Assembly: GCA_006176705.1 (NCBI GenBank)
Contig: QRFJ01003353.1
Coordinates: 1 to 64,000 of the forward strand
Origin: Cocos nucifera
Lineage: Eukaryota > Streptophyta > Magnoliopsida > Arecales > Arecaceae
Reading direction: 5' to 3'
Length of the DNA: 64,000 nucleotides
The notes under the pieces are model-generated. The model was given only the letters and a program-made list of their open reading frames with translations, searched no databases and was not told the origin of the DNA. This document shows positions 31,984 through 44,135 of the stretch, piece after piece (the stretch's first letter is position 1; each line of letters begins with the position of its first letter). A program made the position numbers and the translations under genes.

Positions 31984-33387
31984 ATCTCAGGAATTGGATT
32001 TAAATTTGATTTGATCAAAATTAGAAGGAGGTTCGAAATTGTTTCCTACTTGGAAGAGTCTTCTTTGATCCAAACTCCTCCCTCCCATGTGCGCCAACTC
32101 GACCCACGCCCCTCTATCTTATTTTGCCCTTTTTTCCATGGTTTTGTGCATGAGAATTAGTGGTTACATAAAAAAATAAGTTGGAGGGGCATCCAAGAGT
32201 TGGATGCCCCATAGAAGTCCTCCCTTGACTAGGTTTTGATCTAATCTTGCAATAAAAGGTGGATGCCTCTTATGAGATGGTTATAGGACATAAAAAATCC
32301 TAGAAAAATTATAAAAAATTAGAGGAAAAGGAGGAAAAGACTTGAAGGATTTGTGGTACCAAGATTCATGGAGAAGAGCCTTCAATTAAGATATTAAAGA
32401 TTGATGTCTTGAAGCGACAAGGTAAGAGAAGATTGTCTTCTCTTATATTTTTTTTTATATTTCTCTCTTTCTATTTTATTTATTATTTTTTATATGATAA
32501 AAATTTGAAAGAGAGAGAGAGGATTTGGGTGTGGGGATGAGTGCTCCAAGTTGTTGGGGCATGGTGTTAATTTTTGGACATTATCTAATCATGTCCTAAT
32601 GTGAGAAGAAGAAGAGAAGAAGGTCTTCTCTTAGAATTTCTTTGAGAACCCCTCTTCTCCTTTCTTTTATGAGATTTTTGTATGAATAAAATTAATATTA
32701 TTAGATCTAGAAACTTAAGAAAAATTTTAGAGGAGAAGGTCTCCTCTTATCCTAGCATAGAGATTTTTTCAGGACATCAATCGTTGATGTCCTGAAGGAG
32801 AAGATATATCTTCTCTTAGGATTTATTTTTTCTTAATTTTATTTTTTGATTTATGGAAGATCCAAGGGTTGGATTCCTCTCTTATTTCTTCTCATATTCT
32901 TCATCTCTTGGAGTATCCAAGAGATCCGAAGAACATATATTTAATTAACCATCAGGAGGGATTCACGAGAAGATAGCACTTCAAGCGAATCTTTGTTCGA
33001 CGAACCTCCGATCTATGTTGTAGGTTCGTGTGGATCACCTATAGAGGTCGAATTCTTATGCAGCTCCAAAGGCAATAACGGATTTAACAATGGAGTTCTC
33101 GATCGATGCAAAGGTAAGAGATCTGATCTCTTGGTGACCTAGATGCGATCTAAGGTTAGATCTAGAATTATTCTAGATCTAGGTATTGATATGATCAATA
33201 CTACTTATGATTAATTTAATTCTAAATTTATATTTACATCATAATATATTATAGATTCTTGATGTAGGATTTTGTAATTTGATTATATGCATACTGTAGA
33301 TTAAATAGTTTAATCTATGTCTTCCGCTGCTCTATATTTCAAAAAAGTTTTGAAATCTATGCATGAAATCCTGCATATTTCTCAACA
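31984..33387 (+). repeat. Family B 5' LTR, first half deleted
   Basis: It begins TATCTCAGGAATTGG and matches 39623-41031 of the 3' LTR over its length. It ends in CTCAACA at 33387. About 1476 bp of the LTR start is missing. It carries a (GA)n run near 32508-32521 and the stem-loop row at 32423-32815. The frame at 31906-32160 crosses the junction and is not a gene. Confidence 0.87.
32423..32815 (+). repeat. Row of perfect inverted repeats with 0-3 nt loops in the B LTR
   Basis: Perfect inverted repeats are at 32423-32445 (10-bp arms, loop TTG), 32612-32632 (9-bp arms, loop AGG), 32729-32747 (8-bp arms, loop AGG), 32768-32796 (13-bp arms TTCAGGACATCAA, loop TCG) and 32798-32815 (18-bp palindrome, no loop). 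Four of them share the word GAGAAGA or GAGGAGA. The 3' LTR repeats the set at 40070-40465 with changes. Confidence 0.7.
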
Positions 33388-33388
33388 G

Positions 33389-33401
33389 TGGTATCCAAGC
33401 A
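33389..33401 (+). other. Primer binding site of B
   Basis: TGGTATCCAAGCA starts two bases after the LTR end, a variant of the Met-tRNA type PBS. Confidence 0.75.
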
Positions 33402-35600
33402 TCTAGGTTCTTTTATGACATGATCATGTTTGTATTAGATTAAATCTAAAAGTTAAAATTAATTTAAGATCACACATACTGCCATAAAGTTATCCTATTG
33501 CAAGGTTAACCCCTTACAATGAAAAGGTTGTCCTAGTATGTGCTGATCTAAATCTGAATCATGAATAATTTAGATTAGATCTAAAAAAATTATAATTTAA
33601 TTTTATGATTTAAATTTAAAATTAAATAGATATTTGATCTACTTTAGATTATTTAGATTAGATCTAAATAATATCAGGATTACACATACTGTCATAAGGT
33701 TGTCTTGCTGTAAGCTTTACACCTTACAGTGGAAAGGTTGTCCTAGTATGTGCTGATCCAAGAAACCTAAATCATAAATATGTTATATGAGATCTAAAAT
33801 AATTTATGGTTTATTTTTAAATTTTAAATCTAATTTTAAATGATTTATGATCTGATCCACATGATGTATTTTATGTTTAGATCTAGATCCTCTTATTGCA
33901 TATGTTGATATGTAATTTTTATTTCGAATCTAGAATGTATATGTATGACATATTTATTTTATAGAATTTAAATTAAGAACTTACTTTCTGAAAAATCATA
34001 GATTCAAAATCCTAGGATATGATCTAAATAATGAAATAAATCAGATCTAAAATCATGTATTGAATATGATTCAATGTAAATTATTTATAATTTAAAAATA
34101 TTTTAAATAATAAAATCAAAAACTAGTTCTGAGGTTTCATAAATCCAAATTTTGAACTTAACTGAGAATTAAGTGATTATTTAGGATCTATGTTTGTGAT
34201 TTGAAGATCCTAAGATAATTTCATAAAACTTAGGTTAAAGGTTAAATGGGTTAGTTTTGATTAGGTCATTAACTAGATTATACCTAGGGTTAGATTAAAT
34301 ATGGACTTAGTTAAGAAATTGATCAAACCTAATTAATAGTTAATTAGGATTAGATCATTTTTTTTCTATAGATCAATTTTATAGTTGTAGTTGATCAAAG
34401 TCCATATATCTAACAAATGAACCTAATCGTGCCTCAGTGGTCAAGCCCGAGCCTTTAGGTGGATCAAATCAAAACTGACAAACCAATTGGTGTCTAAGGT
34501 AAGTCTGGCATTTTAGATCAATGGTTTTTAATTGGCAACCCACTTACTGGCCATTTTTGATGGTGTCTAAGGCAAGCCTTGGCAGACCCTCCCACCGATC
34601 TCACTACCTAGCCAATGTGGTTAATCAGATTTTGATTAGGTTGCTTATTGATTTGAGCTAACCCATGTCACATAAAAAATTAGTAAGACTAATTTCATTT
34701 AATGAGACTGATATAGATGCCCATGGACCAAAATTGATCATAATACTCATCAGTGACTTGTGAAGTCAATGGGAGGATCTGACTTGGTGAAGTCAGTGGG
34801 AGAAAATTGGTCCATGTCCTTTCTATCCTTAAATCACTAATAATTTAAATTCTCTAAAATTATTAGGTCTTTAGAATGATGAAGTTATGGAGATAACCAA
34901 GTCATAGCCTTCCATTAAGGTATTTGATAACGAGTCCATTAACTCAATAATCATTGGAGGCCTATAGGTCTGGTGCTTGTTGACTAATGGAATTATCATT
35001 CATCATATGATGATTGGATGTGTCTCTCTAATGGTGGTTAGGTTGACCAACCATAGTTGGGCTTAATCATTCATTAGTTAGATGCACCAAGTATGCTCAT
35101 GTTAATAGTTGGACCTAACCGGATCTTTACAGTGGAGGCCCTAGCTTATTGATTAGGTTTCTGGGGCAAAATTAAATTACTAGAAGTTATTTGGAGAAAT
35201 AATTGATTATGAACCTATCCTTAGATATACATAGGTTGACCAATCATAGTTGGGTTTATGTGCAGTCTATGTGGATTCTAGTACCTACTAGGAAATGAAA
35301 GTAATTTTTTGAATTGGAGGTAGAGGCTACCAATTCGAACAAAATAGTGGGCTAACCTTTAGACTAAAGTCCAAGTCTTTAGGCTTAATATAATTCATAT
35401 ACTTAGGTCATTGTTCTCTATTCTCAGATTAAGGCTAAACTCTAGTTGCTCCTATCATTGTTAGACAGTGATGACTCATGAAACCCATCTTTGATAATTA
35501 GTATCAAAAGTTGAATTTGGTTCAATAGTACGAATGAATTCGTATTGGGGCTTGTAAGCCCAGTCAAAATAATTAGTCCAAGGTTAACCCAAATCAGGCA
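33402..35600 (+). other. Leader of element B
   Basis: There are about 2.2 kb without coding signal. It holds AT-rich sequence with TTAGATCTAAA words, two similar stem-loops (33473-33542 and 33683-33752), and blocks shared with family C leaders (TAAGTCTGGCATTTTAGATC; GAGCTAACCCATGTCAC). Most of gag is absent. Confidence 0.7.
33473..33752 (+). promoter_or_regulatory. Duplicated stem-loop in the B leader
   Basis: Copy 1 has arms CACATACT (33473-33480) and AGTATGTG (33535-33542). Copy 2 has the same arms at 33683-33690 and 33745-33752, and an inner hairpin CTGTAAG (33709-33715) with CTTACAG (33723-33729). GGTTGTCCTAG precedes the 3' arm in both. Family C has the same pair near 43774-43832 and 43946-43992, on the other strand. 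Confidence 0.6.
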
Positions 35601-36060
35601 TAGTGCTTCTAATGTTAGAAGCAAGGTCGTAAGAAGAAGATTTGTCCTGCTTCCCTTGACCATAACAGGCTCAACAAGAGAAAGAAGCAAAAGTTGCTCA
35701 TTAAAGATGTTATATGATAACACCTTAAAATTTCTCTGTAAATAATTATACTACATGGATATTAGATGCCGTAGTCTTATGCAATTTGTTGTAGAGACTA
35801 CAAGTAAGTGGGATATTTGAAAATGATGAGAAATACCTGAATGTTGAGGATGGAAGTCTTATTCCAATCCTAGCTTTAGGAATTGTCAAGCTTATTTTCA
35901 ATAGATATCTTTTGAGTAATTGTCACTATTGTCCATCATTTATGATAAATATGATCTCTGATGGCCTTTTGATCAAAGATGGTTATCATTTATCAATAAA
36001 GAAGATTATTATGATATTATTATGAATAATATTACAATAATACATGGATAATAAAAAAAT
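35601..36060 (+). pseudogene. pol: gag end and protease remnant of B
   Basis: CPASLDHNRLNKRKKQK (around 35645-35700) matches the gag-protease linker of family C (IASLDPNRSRKKQ). Then YLNVEDGSLIPILALGIVKL lies near 35830-35900, matching the protease segment after the active site. The active-site strand itself is not intact. Confidence 0.72.
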
Positions 36061-36800
36061 AATATTTAATATTTATACAGCTTGTTAAGCGTAATGTACA
36101 CACCCAAGTTAGATTATGTCATGGATATCTATCTTTGGCATTATAGGCTTGGTCATTTTGACAAGAACAGGGATAAATGGGTTAGCTTGAGAGAAAAACC
36201 TCGACATCAATGATTGTGAATCATTGATAGCCTATGAATCTTGTCTTCTTGGGAAAATGATAAAGTCATCTTTTACTGAAAAAGGTGAAGGAGCCGATAA
36301 AGTTCTAAGTCTCATACATAGTGATGTATGTGGACTTATGAACTTAAGTGCCAAAGAAAGATATTAGTATTTCATTACAGACGAACTATCTGGGCATGGG
36401 TGCATCTGGCTTGAATCATTTGAAATGTTCAAATGATTCAATAATTGAAAAGAAAAACAAACTAGAAAGGGCATTGAAACTCTTCGATCAGATCGAGGAG
36501 GCGAATACTTATCCAGTAAGTTTGTGACATATCTAGGAGAGAATATGATTCTCTCTCAGCGGATTTCTTTTTGAAACATAATGTATCTGAAAGAAGAAAA
36601 TTAAACTTTGTTAGACATGGTTCAATCCACAATAGGGTTCAGTAGTCTGCCTATTTTAGGGTTATGCTTTACTGACTATTTGTTTTACTCTGAAAATTTA
36701 TACCGAGTGAATCTGTCGCATAGATTCTATATGGGATATGGATTAGGAGTAGACCTAGACTCTCTCACTTTTGGGTTTGGAGTTGATCGGCCTATGCTAT
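36061..36800 (+). pseudogene. pol: Integrase remnant of B
   Basis: LWHYRLGHFDKNR (near 36135), SCLLGKMIKSSFT (36237), HSDVCGLMN (36318), TLRSDRGGEYLSSKFVTYL (36480) and LLDMVQSTIGFSSLP (36609) appear in order with several frame changes. The catalytic Asp residues are visible. The Glu block is damaged (NVSERRK). Confidence 0.8.
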
Positions 36801-36999
36801 ATATTTGTACATAGATAAACTTGGATCCTAGTCCAAAAAGTATTTAAGGGTTATTAATTCTACGATGCTAAAGAACATAAGATGTTCATCAGCAGCAAGG
36901 CATTCCTTTTGAAAAGGAGTTCCTTAGAGAAGGAACTGATGCCTAACAATTTGAACTTGAAAAAGATTGACTAGTAGAAAAGAACCGACGTAATCTAGT

Positions 37000-37640
37000 A
37001 AATCTACAGAGCTGGATTTGATCAAATCAAATCTGGAGCTCATTAAAGTATCACCTTTAAGGAGATCCGATAGAGTACCACATTAGCTGGACAGATACTT
37101 TAGTATCTAAGTTTGGGATAGTGATCCTGATGAGCTCAATGAGAACAACAAGGATCTGATCATCTATAGAGATACAATGCAATGATCTGGAGCCACATGA
37201 TCCCAATTGAAGTCCATGGAAATCAATAGTGTGTTGACACTAGTTAATTTACCTGAAGAGATAAAATCCATTGGATATGAATGGATTTTCAAAAGGATCA
37301 GAGTAGCAGCTGGGAAGGTAAAGATCTTAAAGCCCGTTTGGCTATTACCTCAGAATTAGAACAAATATTTTGAACGTATGCCTTTGTTATAAACAAAGAT
37401 AAATTCTGCATTTTTAAATGGACAAAATATTCTACAGTGTTATTCTTTGTGTTGTCTGTGGATGAAATTCTCTTAATCTGGAATGACATCCAAGCATTGC
37501 AAAGAATAAAGGTTTAGCTATCATCTTATTTCTCCATATACGTGACCAAATATGGTATACTCACTAGAGATAGTGAGCAGATACCAATCTGATCTAAGTG
37601 AGAGCCACTAGAAGATTGTATAGACATCCTTAAGTATTTA
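37000..37640 (+). pseudogene. pol: Reverse transcriptase remnant of B
   Basis: SIGYEWIFKRI (near 37268), a short CIFKWTKYSTVLFFVLSVDEILLIWNDI block near 37405, and YSLEIVSRYQSDLSESH near 37560 appear in order. The YxDD motif reads SVDE, and several hundred bases of RT are missing between these blocks. Confidence 0.75.
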
Positions 37641-38134
37641 AAAAATACTAAGATCCAGTGACTCAAATATGAAAGTACTAACTTAAAATATGTGGATATT
37701 TTAATTTCAGTCAAAACAAGATGACAACTAGAGAATGTCAGCTCATACCCTAATTGTAAGAGCAATCTACTGAAAAGGTTCCAAGTAGGATACTTTAGCC
37801 TATTCAGTTAGTGATGTAGAGACATCATGGCATATGATGCTGTCATGTAAGCTATATTGTTGCTGAGGTTCATTAGCAGGTTGGGAGTGGTACCCTTCAC
37901 CGATGGTCCAGCCCTATCGTAGTACTGGAGCCATAGCTCAGACTAAAGAACCAAAGAACAAGCATATTCTGCATTGCTATCACCTTTGATTTTTGATTAG
38001 GGTGATGTTGATCTTTAGAAGATCGATGGAAAAGAAGAACTTGACCGACCCATTTGCTAAGGCCTCAGAACTATGGAGTTCTACAAACTCAAGTGGAAGA
38101 TAGGATATTTGATATCATTCTGATTGGCTTTAGT
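37641..38134 (+). pseudogene. pol: RNase H remnant of B
   Basis: A decayed segment has short matches to the family C RNase H: RLGVVPFTDGPALS near 37880, HILHCYHL near 37970 and DVDLQKIDGKEELDRPIC near 38005. It ends at the polypurine tract. Confidence 0.72.
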
Positions 38135-38146
38135 CCAAGTGGGAGT
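38135..38146 (+). other. Polypurine tract of B
   Basis: CCAAGTGGGAGT lies directly before the LTR start TGTTGGAAAATATG at 38147. Confidence 0.83.
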
Positions 38147-41031
38147 TGTTGGAAAATATGTCTTAAAGCTAATCATCTAAGTGGTAGATGATTAAAATTA
38201 GTATATGAATTATTTAATAATAATAGTTATTTGGCTAGTTTATTATAAAAGTTCTATCTTTCTTAAATAAATTCCTAAATTATGATGAAGTTCTTAGAAC
38301 TACAATCAATCGATAAAGAAGGATTTATCAAATGGTTCTTAAATTGTTCATGACCAAATGATAAGTTAATAATAAGGACAATAACTTATCGAGTGTAGGT
38401 TGTTGTATGCCATATGCATTAGTTGTTCTCATAACCAAGTGGTGTGAAGACACTGGTATGGCATCCAGGTGAGATGTAGGAGTACATCTATACTGAATGT
38501 GACCAATGTAGCACTCTAATGTCAAGAGTAGCTAGCTAAGGCCAATGAATATAAGTATCCCTCCGATCTGAGATCACCACGATGACTTGCAAGCAACTCA
38601 CTATACATTAGTGCTGGACTGCCTGTATTTCTAATATAGGTTCAAAAGATTTTTGGGTACAGTCAAGTACTTGTAAAGTCAGTGTGTGATTCAAGATGGG
38701 ATTGACCACTCCTGATTAACTTCAGGAAGAGAATGACTCACTATGTTTCAATTTAGCAAAACCTAGACCTGGGTAATCCTCATGAGGTGTCATGGGATTT
38801 GCAAAATTTTGAGACACAATAGAGATGAATTGTATGAGTGTTGGATAGTGTACTCAAAGTCATCTTGAGCATTATTGGTCATAGGGATGAATTATACTAT
38901 AACCATGGATTAGGGTTCTAAGAATGTTGCTTCGCATATATTCGACCAATCCGAACGTCGGAAACCATTGCTAGATGGTAACTTCGATTGGTATAAAAAT
39001 AGGTTTCTATGCCGTCGACTTAGGTTTGAACCTATGGGATCACACACATTAGTGCTTGTAACCTGATCAGATGGTTAATCGATGATTGAGAATCATTTCG
39101 AGGTCAAACATTAAATGCAATTGATGTTTGACTTAATGCAAGTGTTGCAGGAGGATTGATTAGCAATTGGATAGCTAATTGGCTCAATTTGATTGAGCAA
39201 TCAGACTGAGATCAAGTCTAATTGAATTAGAGTTAGTTAGAATTGGTTTGAACTTAATTGGGTTAAGTCCAATTGGTTTATTGGATAAGCTAATCGCAAG
39301 GAAAAATAAATTCCTAGTTGGACTAGGATATAAGTGCATCTAATTCCAAATTGACTTTGGATTTAAATCAAAATTAAATATTATTTAATCTAATTTAATT
39401 AGGCTCCTAATTAGACTAGGATCACTCTCAATTAGATTGCATTTTATCTGATTTAAATTAGTTTTGATTTAGGTTCAAAATAGTTTTGACCTAGTCAAAC
39501 ATAAAGAGTCGTAGTTGGACTAGGACTCTCACTCTTCCCTTGTACCAATGGTTCCATGCCCCAATATTTAATTCTATATTTTTTTCTATGATTTCCATAC
39601 CTAAGAAATGATTTCCCACACCACATTATCTCAGAAATTGGATTTAAATTTGATTTGATCAAAATTAGAAGGAAGTTGGAAATTGTTTCCTACTTGGAAG
39701 AGTCTTCTTTGACCCAAACTCCTCCCTCCCTTGTGCACCAACTCTACCCACGCCCCTCTATCTTATTCTACCCTTTTTCCCTTAGTTTTGTGTATGAGAA
39801 TCAGTGGTTATATGAAAAAATAAGTGGGAGGGGCATCCAAGAGTTGGACGCCCCATAGAAGTCCTCCTTTGACTAGGTTTTGACCTAATCTTACAATAAA
39901 AAGTGGACACCTCTTATGAGATGATTTTAGAATGTGAAAAATCATAGAAAAATAATAAAAAATTAGAGAAAAAGAAGAAGAAGGTTTGAAGAATTTTTGG
40001 TGTCAAGATTCATGGAGAAGAGCCTTCAATTAAGATATCAAAGGTTGATATCTTGAAGAGACAAGGTAAAAGAAGATTGTCTTCTCTTATATTTTTCTTT
40101 TATGTTTATCTCTTTTTATTTTATTTATGATTTTTATATGATAAAAATTTTAGTGAGAGAGAGAGTATTTGTGTGTTGGGATGAGTACTCCATGTTGTTG
40201 GGGCATGGTGTTAATTTTTGGACATGATCTAATCATATCCTAATGCGAGAAGAAGAAGAGAAGAAGGTCGTCTCTTAGGATTTCTTTGAGAACCCTTATT
40301 CTTCTTCTTTTTATGGGATTTTTGTTTGAATAAAATCAGAAATATTAGATCTAGAAACTTAAGAAAAATTCTAGAGGAGAAGGTCTCCTTTTGTCCTAGC
40401 ATAGAGATATTTTCAGGACATCAACCATTGATGTCCTGAAGGAGAAGATTTGTCTTCTCTTAGGATTTATTTTTTCTTAATTTTAATTTTTAATTTACAG
40501 AAGATCCAACGGTTGGATTTCTTCCTTATTCCTCCTCATATTCTTCATCTCTTAGAGTATCTAAAAGATTTAAAAAATATGTATGTGATTAACCATCAGG
40601 AGGGATCCGCGAGAAGCTAGAACTTCGAGCGGATCTTCATTTGACGAACCTCTGATCTGTGTTATAAGTTTGTGTAGATCACCTGTAGAGGTAGGATGCT
40701 TATGCAGCTTCAAAGGCAATAACACATTTAACTATAGAGTTTTCGACCTACGCAAAGATAAGAGATCTGATCTCTTGGTGACCTAGATGTGATCTAGGGT
40801 TAGATCTAGAATTATTGTAGATCTAGGTATTGATATGATCAATACCACTTATGATTAATTTAATTCTAGATTTATATTTGCAACATAACATATTATAGAT
40901 CCTTGATGTAGGGTTTTGTAATTTTATTACGTGCATGTTGTAAATTAAATAGTTTAATCTATGTTGTTTGCTGCTCTATATTTCAAAAAAAAAAATTTAT
41001 CTATGCATGAAATTCTGCATGTTTCTCAACA
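38147..41031 (+). repeat. Family B 3' LTR, full length (2885 bp)
   Basis: It starts TGTTGGAAAATATG and ends CTCAACA. The last 1.4 kb matches the 5' LTR. Its first kilobase resembles the reverse complement of the first part of the family C LTR (for example ATGGCATCCAGGTGAGATGTAGG), so B and C are related. Right flank ATTCT; the left partner is lost to the deletion. Confidence 0.87.
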
Positions 41032-41571
41032 ATTCTTTCTTTATTGAAATTTTATAATTGTCTTTGACCAAAAGGCCTATGGTAATAACATTCAAAATGA
41101 AACTAGGACAAAAATGATAATTATTAAGAACAATAGTATGAGACTCAAATATAAGCTATAATATTTCTAATGCTAGAATTAAAACTGATCTTCCATCTCC
41201 AATGTTCAGGAATCTCTCGCCTTGCTCAAATCTTCTACTGACCTGCAACCCCTGCAATGATTTGCAAATATGATAAGGGCTATCGGTATCTAATACCTAG
41301 TCAGTGATATTACAAATAGAAAAATTGCAAGGAGTTATCATATAAATATCTTACCCAGCAACAGCTTGCTTCTTTCTTGATCTGTTCGGATCCAAGGAGG
41401 CAATGTACTGAGGATAATTCCTCTTCTAGTGCCCCCTCTTCTTGTAGAAGAAGCATTCAAGTTGACTCTTATCAGGCTTTATCTTCTTGGTCGACCCTGC
41501 ATAAATGGACCAACCTGAACTTGCACCTTCTTGAACTTTCTTTTCTTCTTCTTCTTTCCTTTCTTAAAGGG
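41032..41571 (-). pseudogene. pol: Protease and zinc-knuckle region of C2 (broken)
   Basis: Minus-strand readings include VSRRFEQGERFLNIGDGRSV (near 41190-41245), QYIASLDPNRSRKKQAVAG (41350-41415), and a knuckle-like ECFFYKKRGH-KRNYPQ (41410-41460). It is collinear with C1 30290-30900. B has inserted at its left edge. Confidence 0.82.
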
Positions 41572-42189
41572 TCAAGAACTAGAAGATGAACCTCCCACTA
41601 AGTTCACCAACTCCTTATGGAGCTGGTGATCCTTCTCAAAGTTCTGAAGTAACCCTAGTAACCAGTGGTAGTTAGCTTCAGGCTTTATCATTCTATAATG
41701 AGTGAGGAATGAGAGATAAGACTTGAGTAGTGAGTTCAGTGTTGCATCTTTTTCTAACTGCTCATTCAATATAAAGCCGAGCTTGCTCAAATGCTCCATT
41801 AACTCGATCATGTACAGTACGTGATCAATGACTGAAGCTCCATCCCTCATCTTGGCATTGAAGATAGCACAACTAGTCTTGTGCTTCTCAACATCATCGG
41901 ATGTGCCAAAAGACTCCTCCGACACTTAAAGTATTTCTTTTGGTTGAGCTATCTCGAACCTATAACTAAACTCATCGCTCATAGCCACCCGCATAATGCA
42001 GCGCACTGTGGTTCGATCACTGAGCCACTTTTAGTAAGTATCTTTAACTGATCCACGTGCATTTATAGTTGTTTTCTCAGGTGTTGGATTAGTCAACATG
42101 TATAAGATCCATTCATGCTTCAGGATAATCTTAAACTTATGGTACCAGTTACCGAAGTTGGGTCCTACCAGCTTATCATTGTCTAACAT
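41572..42189 (-). pseudogene. gag: gag of C2 (two stops)
   Basis: The reading starts near ATG at 42189 (MLDNDKLVGPNFGNWYHKFK) and passes WILYMLTNPTPEKTTINARG. It has stops at about 42033 (TY/KW) and 41928 (EIL/VSE), then runs open through FGTSDDVEKHKTSCAIFNAK, DHVLYMIELMEHLSKLGFIL and LVNLVGGSSSSS. It is the most complete gag N-terminus in the window. Confidence 0.86.
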
Positions 42190-44120
42190 GATTGGAGCGA
42201 AGGAGAAGTGACCATATCTGCACCTAGCAAAACTAATATCTAATTAGTAATTAATTCATTAAATCTAAAGATTTGGATATTAATCAAAAGGTTCTCCCAC
42301 TATTTTATTCAAATTGGTAGCCTTTACCTCCAATTCGAGGAATTATCCTAATTTCTTAGTGGGTACTAAAATTCACATAAACTACACACAAGTTCAACTT
42401 TGGTTGGTCAACCCATGTATATCTAAGGATAGGATCATAACCAATTATTTCTCTAAATAATTTTTAGTAATTTAATTTCGCTCCAATCCTTAGTCAGTAG
42501 GCTTTAGCCTCTACTAAAAAGGTCCGATTAGGTCCAACCATTAACATGATCATACATGGTCCATCTAACCAATGAATGATTAAGCCTAATTTTGGTTAGT
42601 CAACATAACCACCATTTAGAAAGATGCTACCAAGAAGTCATATTATGAATGATAATTCCACTAGTCGATAAGCACTTGGCCTTTGGGCCTCTAATGATTA
42701 TCCAACTAATGGACTCATTATCATCCACTTAATGGAAGGCTATGATCTAGTTATCATCATTACTATTTTATTTTTAAGGATCTAAGAGGATTTAATTATT
42801 TTTATTTAAAGAAGAGAGAAGGTTAGATGAACTAGCTTGTCATGATCCTTGCACTAGCTTCACCAAGTTAGATTAAGGGAGACCATTAATAGGCTGGTCT
42901 ATGAGCACCTAAATTAGTCACACTGATTTACCTAGCGACATGGGTCAGCTCAAATTGTCATATGATCTGATCGAAATATAATTTCATCAAGAAGATCAGG
43001 TAAGTAAGATCGGTGGGAGGGTCTACCAAAGCTTGCCTTAGATACCATAAAAAATGGCTAGGTAAGCGGGCAGCCAATTAAAAATCACTGACCTAGATTG
43101 CTAGACTTATCTTAGACACCAATTGGTTAATTAATTTTGATTGGATCAACCTAACAGTTCGTACTAGACCGCGTAGCCAAGAATCAAATCCATCTTAGTT
43201 CTCAGTAAAGATATGGACTTGACCAACTATAACTATTGTAATTGATCTAGAGAATTCTTGATCTAATCTAAAATAACTATTGATTAAATTTAGTCAATTC
43301 TCTAATTAAGTCCATTCTTTAATCTAACCTTAGGTCTAATCTAATTAATGGACCTAATTTCCACTAACCCATTAATCCAAAGTGTTATGATTTGTATCTT
43401 AGGATCTTCAATTCACAATCCTAGATCCTAATCAAATAACTCTTAATTCTTAATTAAGTTTTAGACTGAGGGTTGGGGTTCGACATTTCAAAAATAATTT
43501 TTATTTTTCTAAAATATTTTTATAACATGTTCTACTAACCAATTGCATATTTGATTCATAATCAATATGCAAATAAAATAGACATAAAACTTCTTTAGAT
43601 CTAATCTAAATATGTCCATATAATTAAAGTTGTTTCAATTCTAATCAATTATAAATCAATATAGATTGAATCTAACACATTTATGATGATAAAAATTAGA
43701 TTAAAATATTTTTAATCAGATCATAAAATTTTTTAGATCTTATCTAAAATTTTATGATCAAAATTTTAGATTAGCACGTACTAGGACAACCTCTCCACCG
43801 TAAGGGATAAACTTTATAGCAGGACAACCTTATAATCAATCGATACAATCTAAAATATTTATTTTTAGATTTAAATAAATTTATATATAATAAATTATAA
43901 ATTAATCTAGATTATATCTAATAAATTTATAATTTAGATTAGATCTACACAAACTAGGACAACCTCTCCAGCATAAGGGGTAAACCTTACAACAGGACAA
44001 CCTATAATTAGTTCATGTGATCTAATTTTTAATTTTAGATTTAAATATTAGATTATAAATTAGATCTAGTATAAAAAAATAATCTAAACATGTATGTTAA
44101 ATCATGTAATAAAGAAATCT
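42190..44120 (-). other. Leader of element C2
   Basis: There are about 1.9 kb between the PBS and gag. It is AT-rich near the PBS, with two related stem-loop copies (43774-43832 and 43946-43992) sharing CTAGGACAACCTCTCCA. The blocks GCCAATTAAAAATCACTGACC and CTTATCTTAGACACCAATTGG correspond in reverse to family B at 34485-34560. No long frame. Confidence 0.75.
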
Positions 44121-44133
44121 GGCTCTTATACCA
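44121..44133 (-). other. Primer binding site of C2
   Basis: TGGTATAAGAGCC on the minus strand lies two bases from the LTR edge at 44136. Confidence 0.83.
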
Positions 44134-44135
44134 AT

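Larger units (their letters stand above)
31984..41031 (+). mobile_element. Element B: forward, highly decayed Ty1/Copia retrotransposon inside C2
   Basis: The order is truncated 5' LTR (31984-33387), PBS, leader, remnants of gag-protease, integrase, RT and RNase H, polypurine tract, and full 3' LTR (38147-41031). The flanks are two parts of reverse element C2, so B landed in it. The first half of the 5' LTR and C2's RT and integrase are missing together, pointing to one later deletion. Confidence 0.85.
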
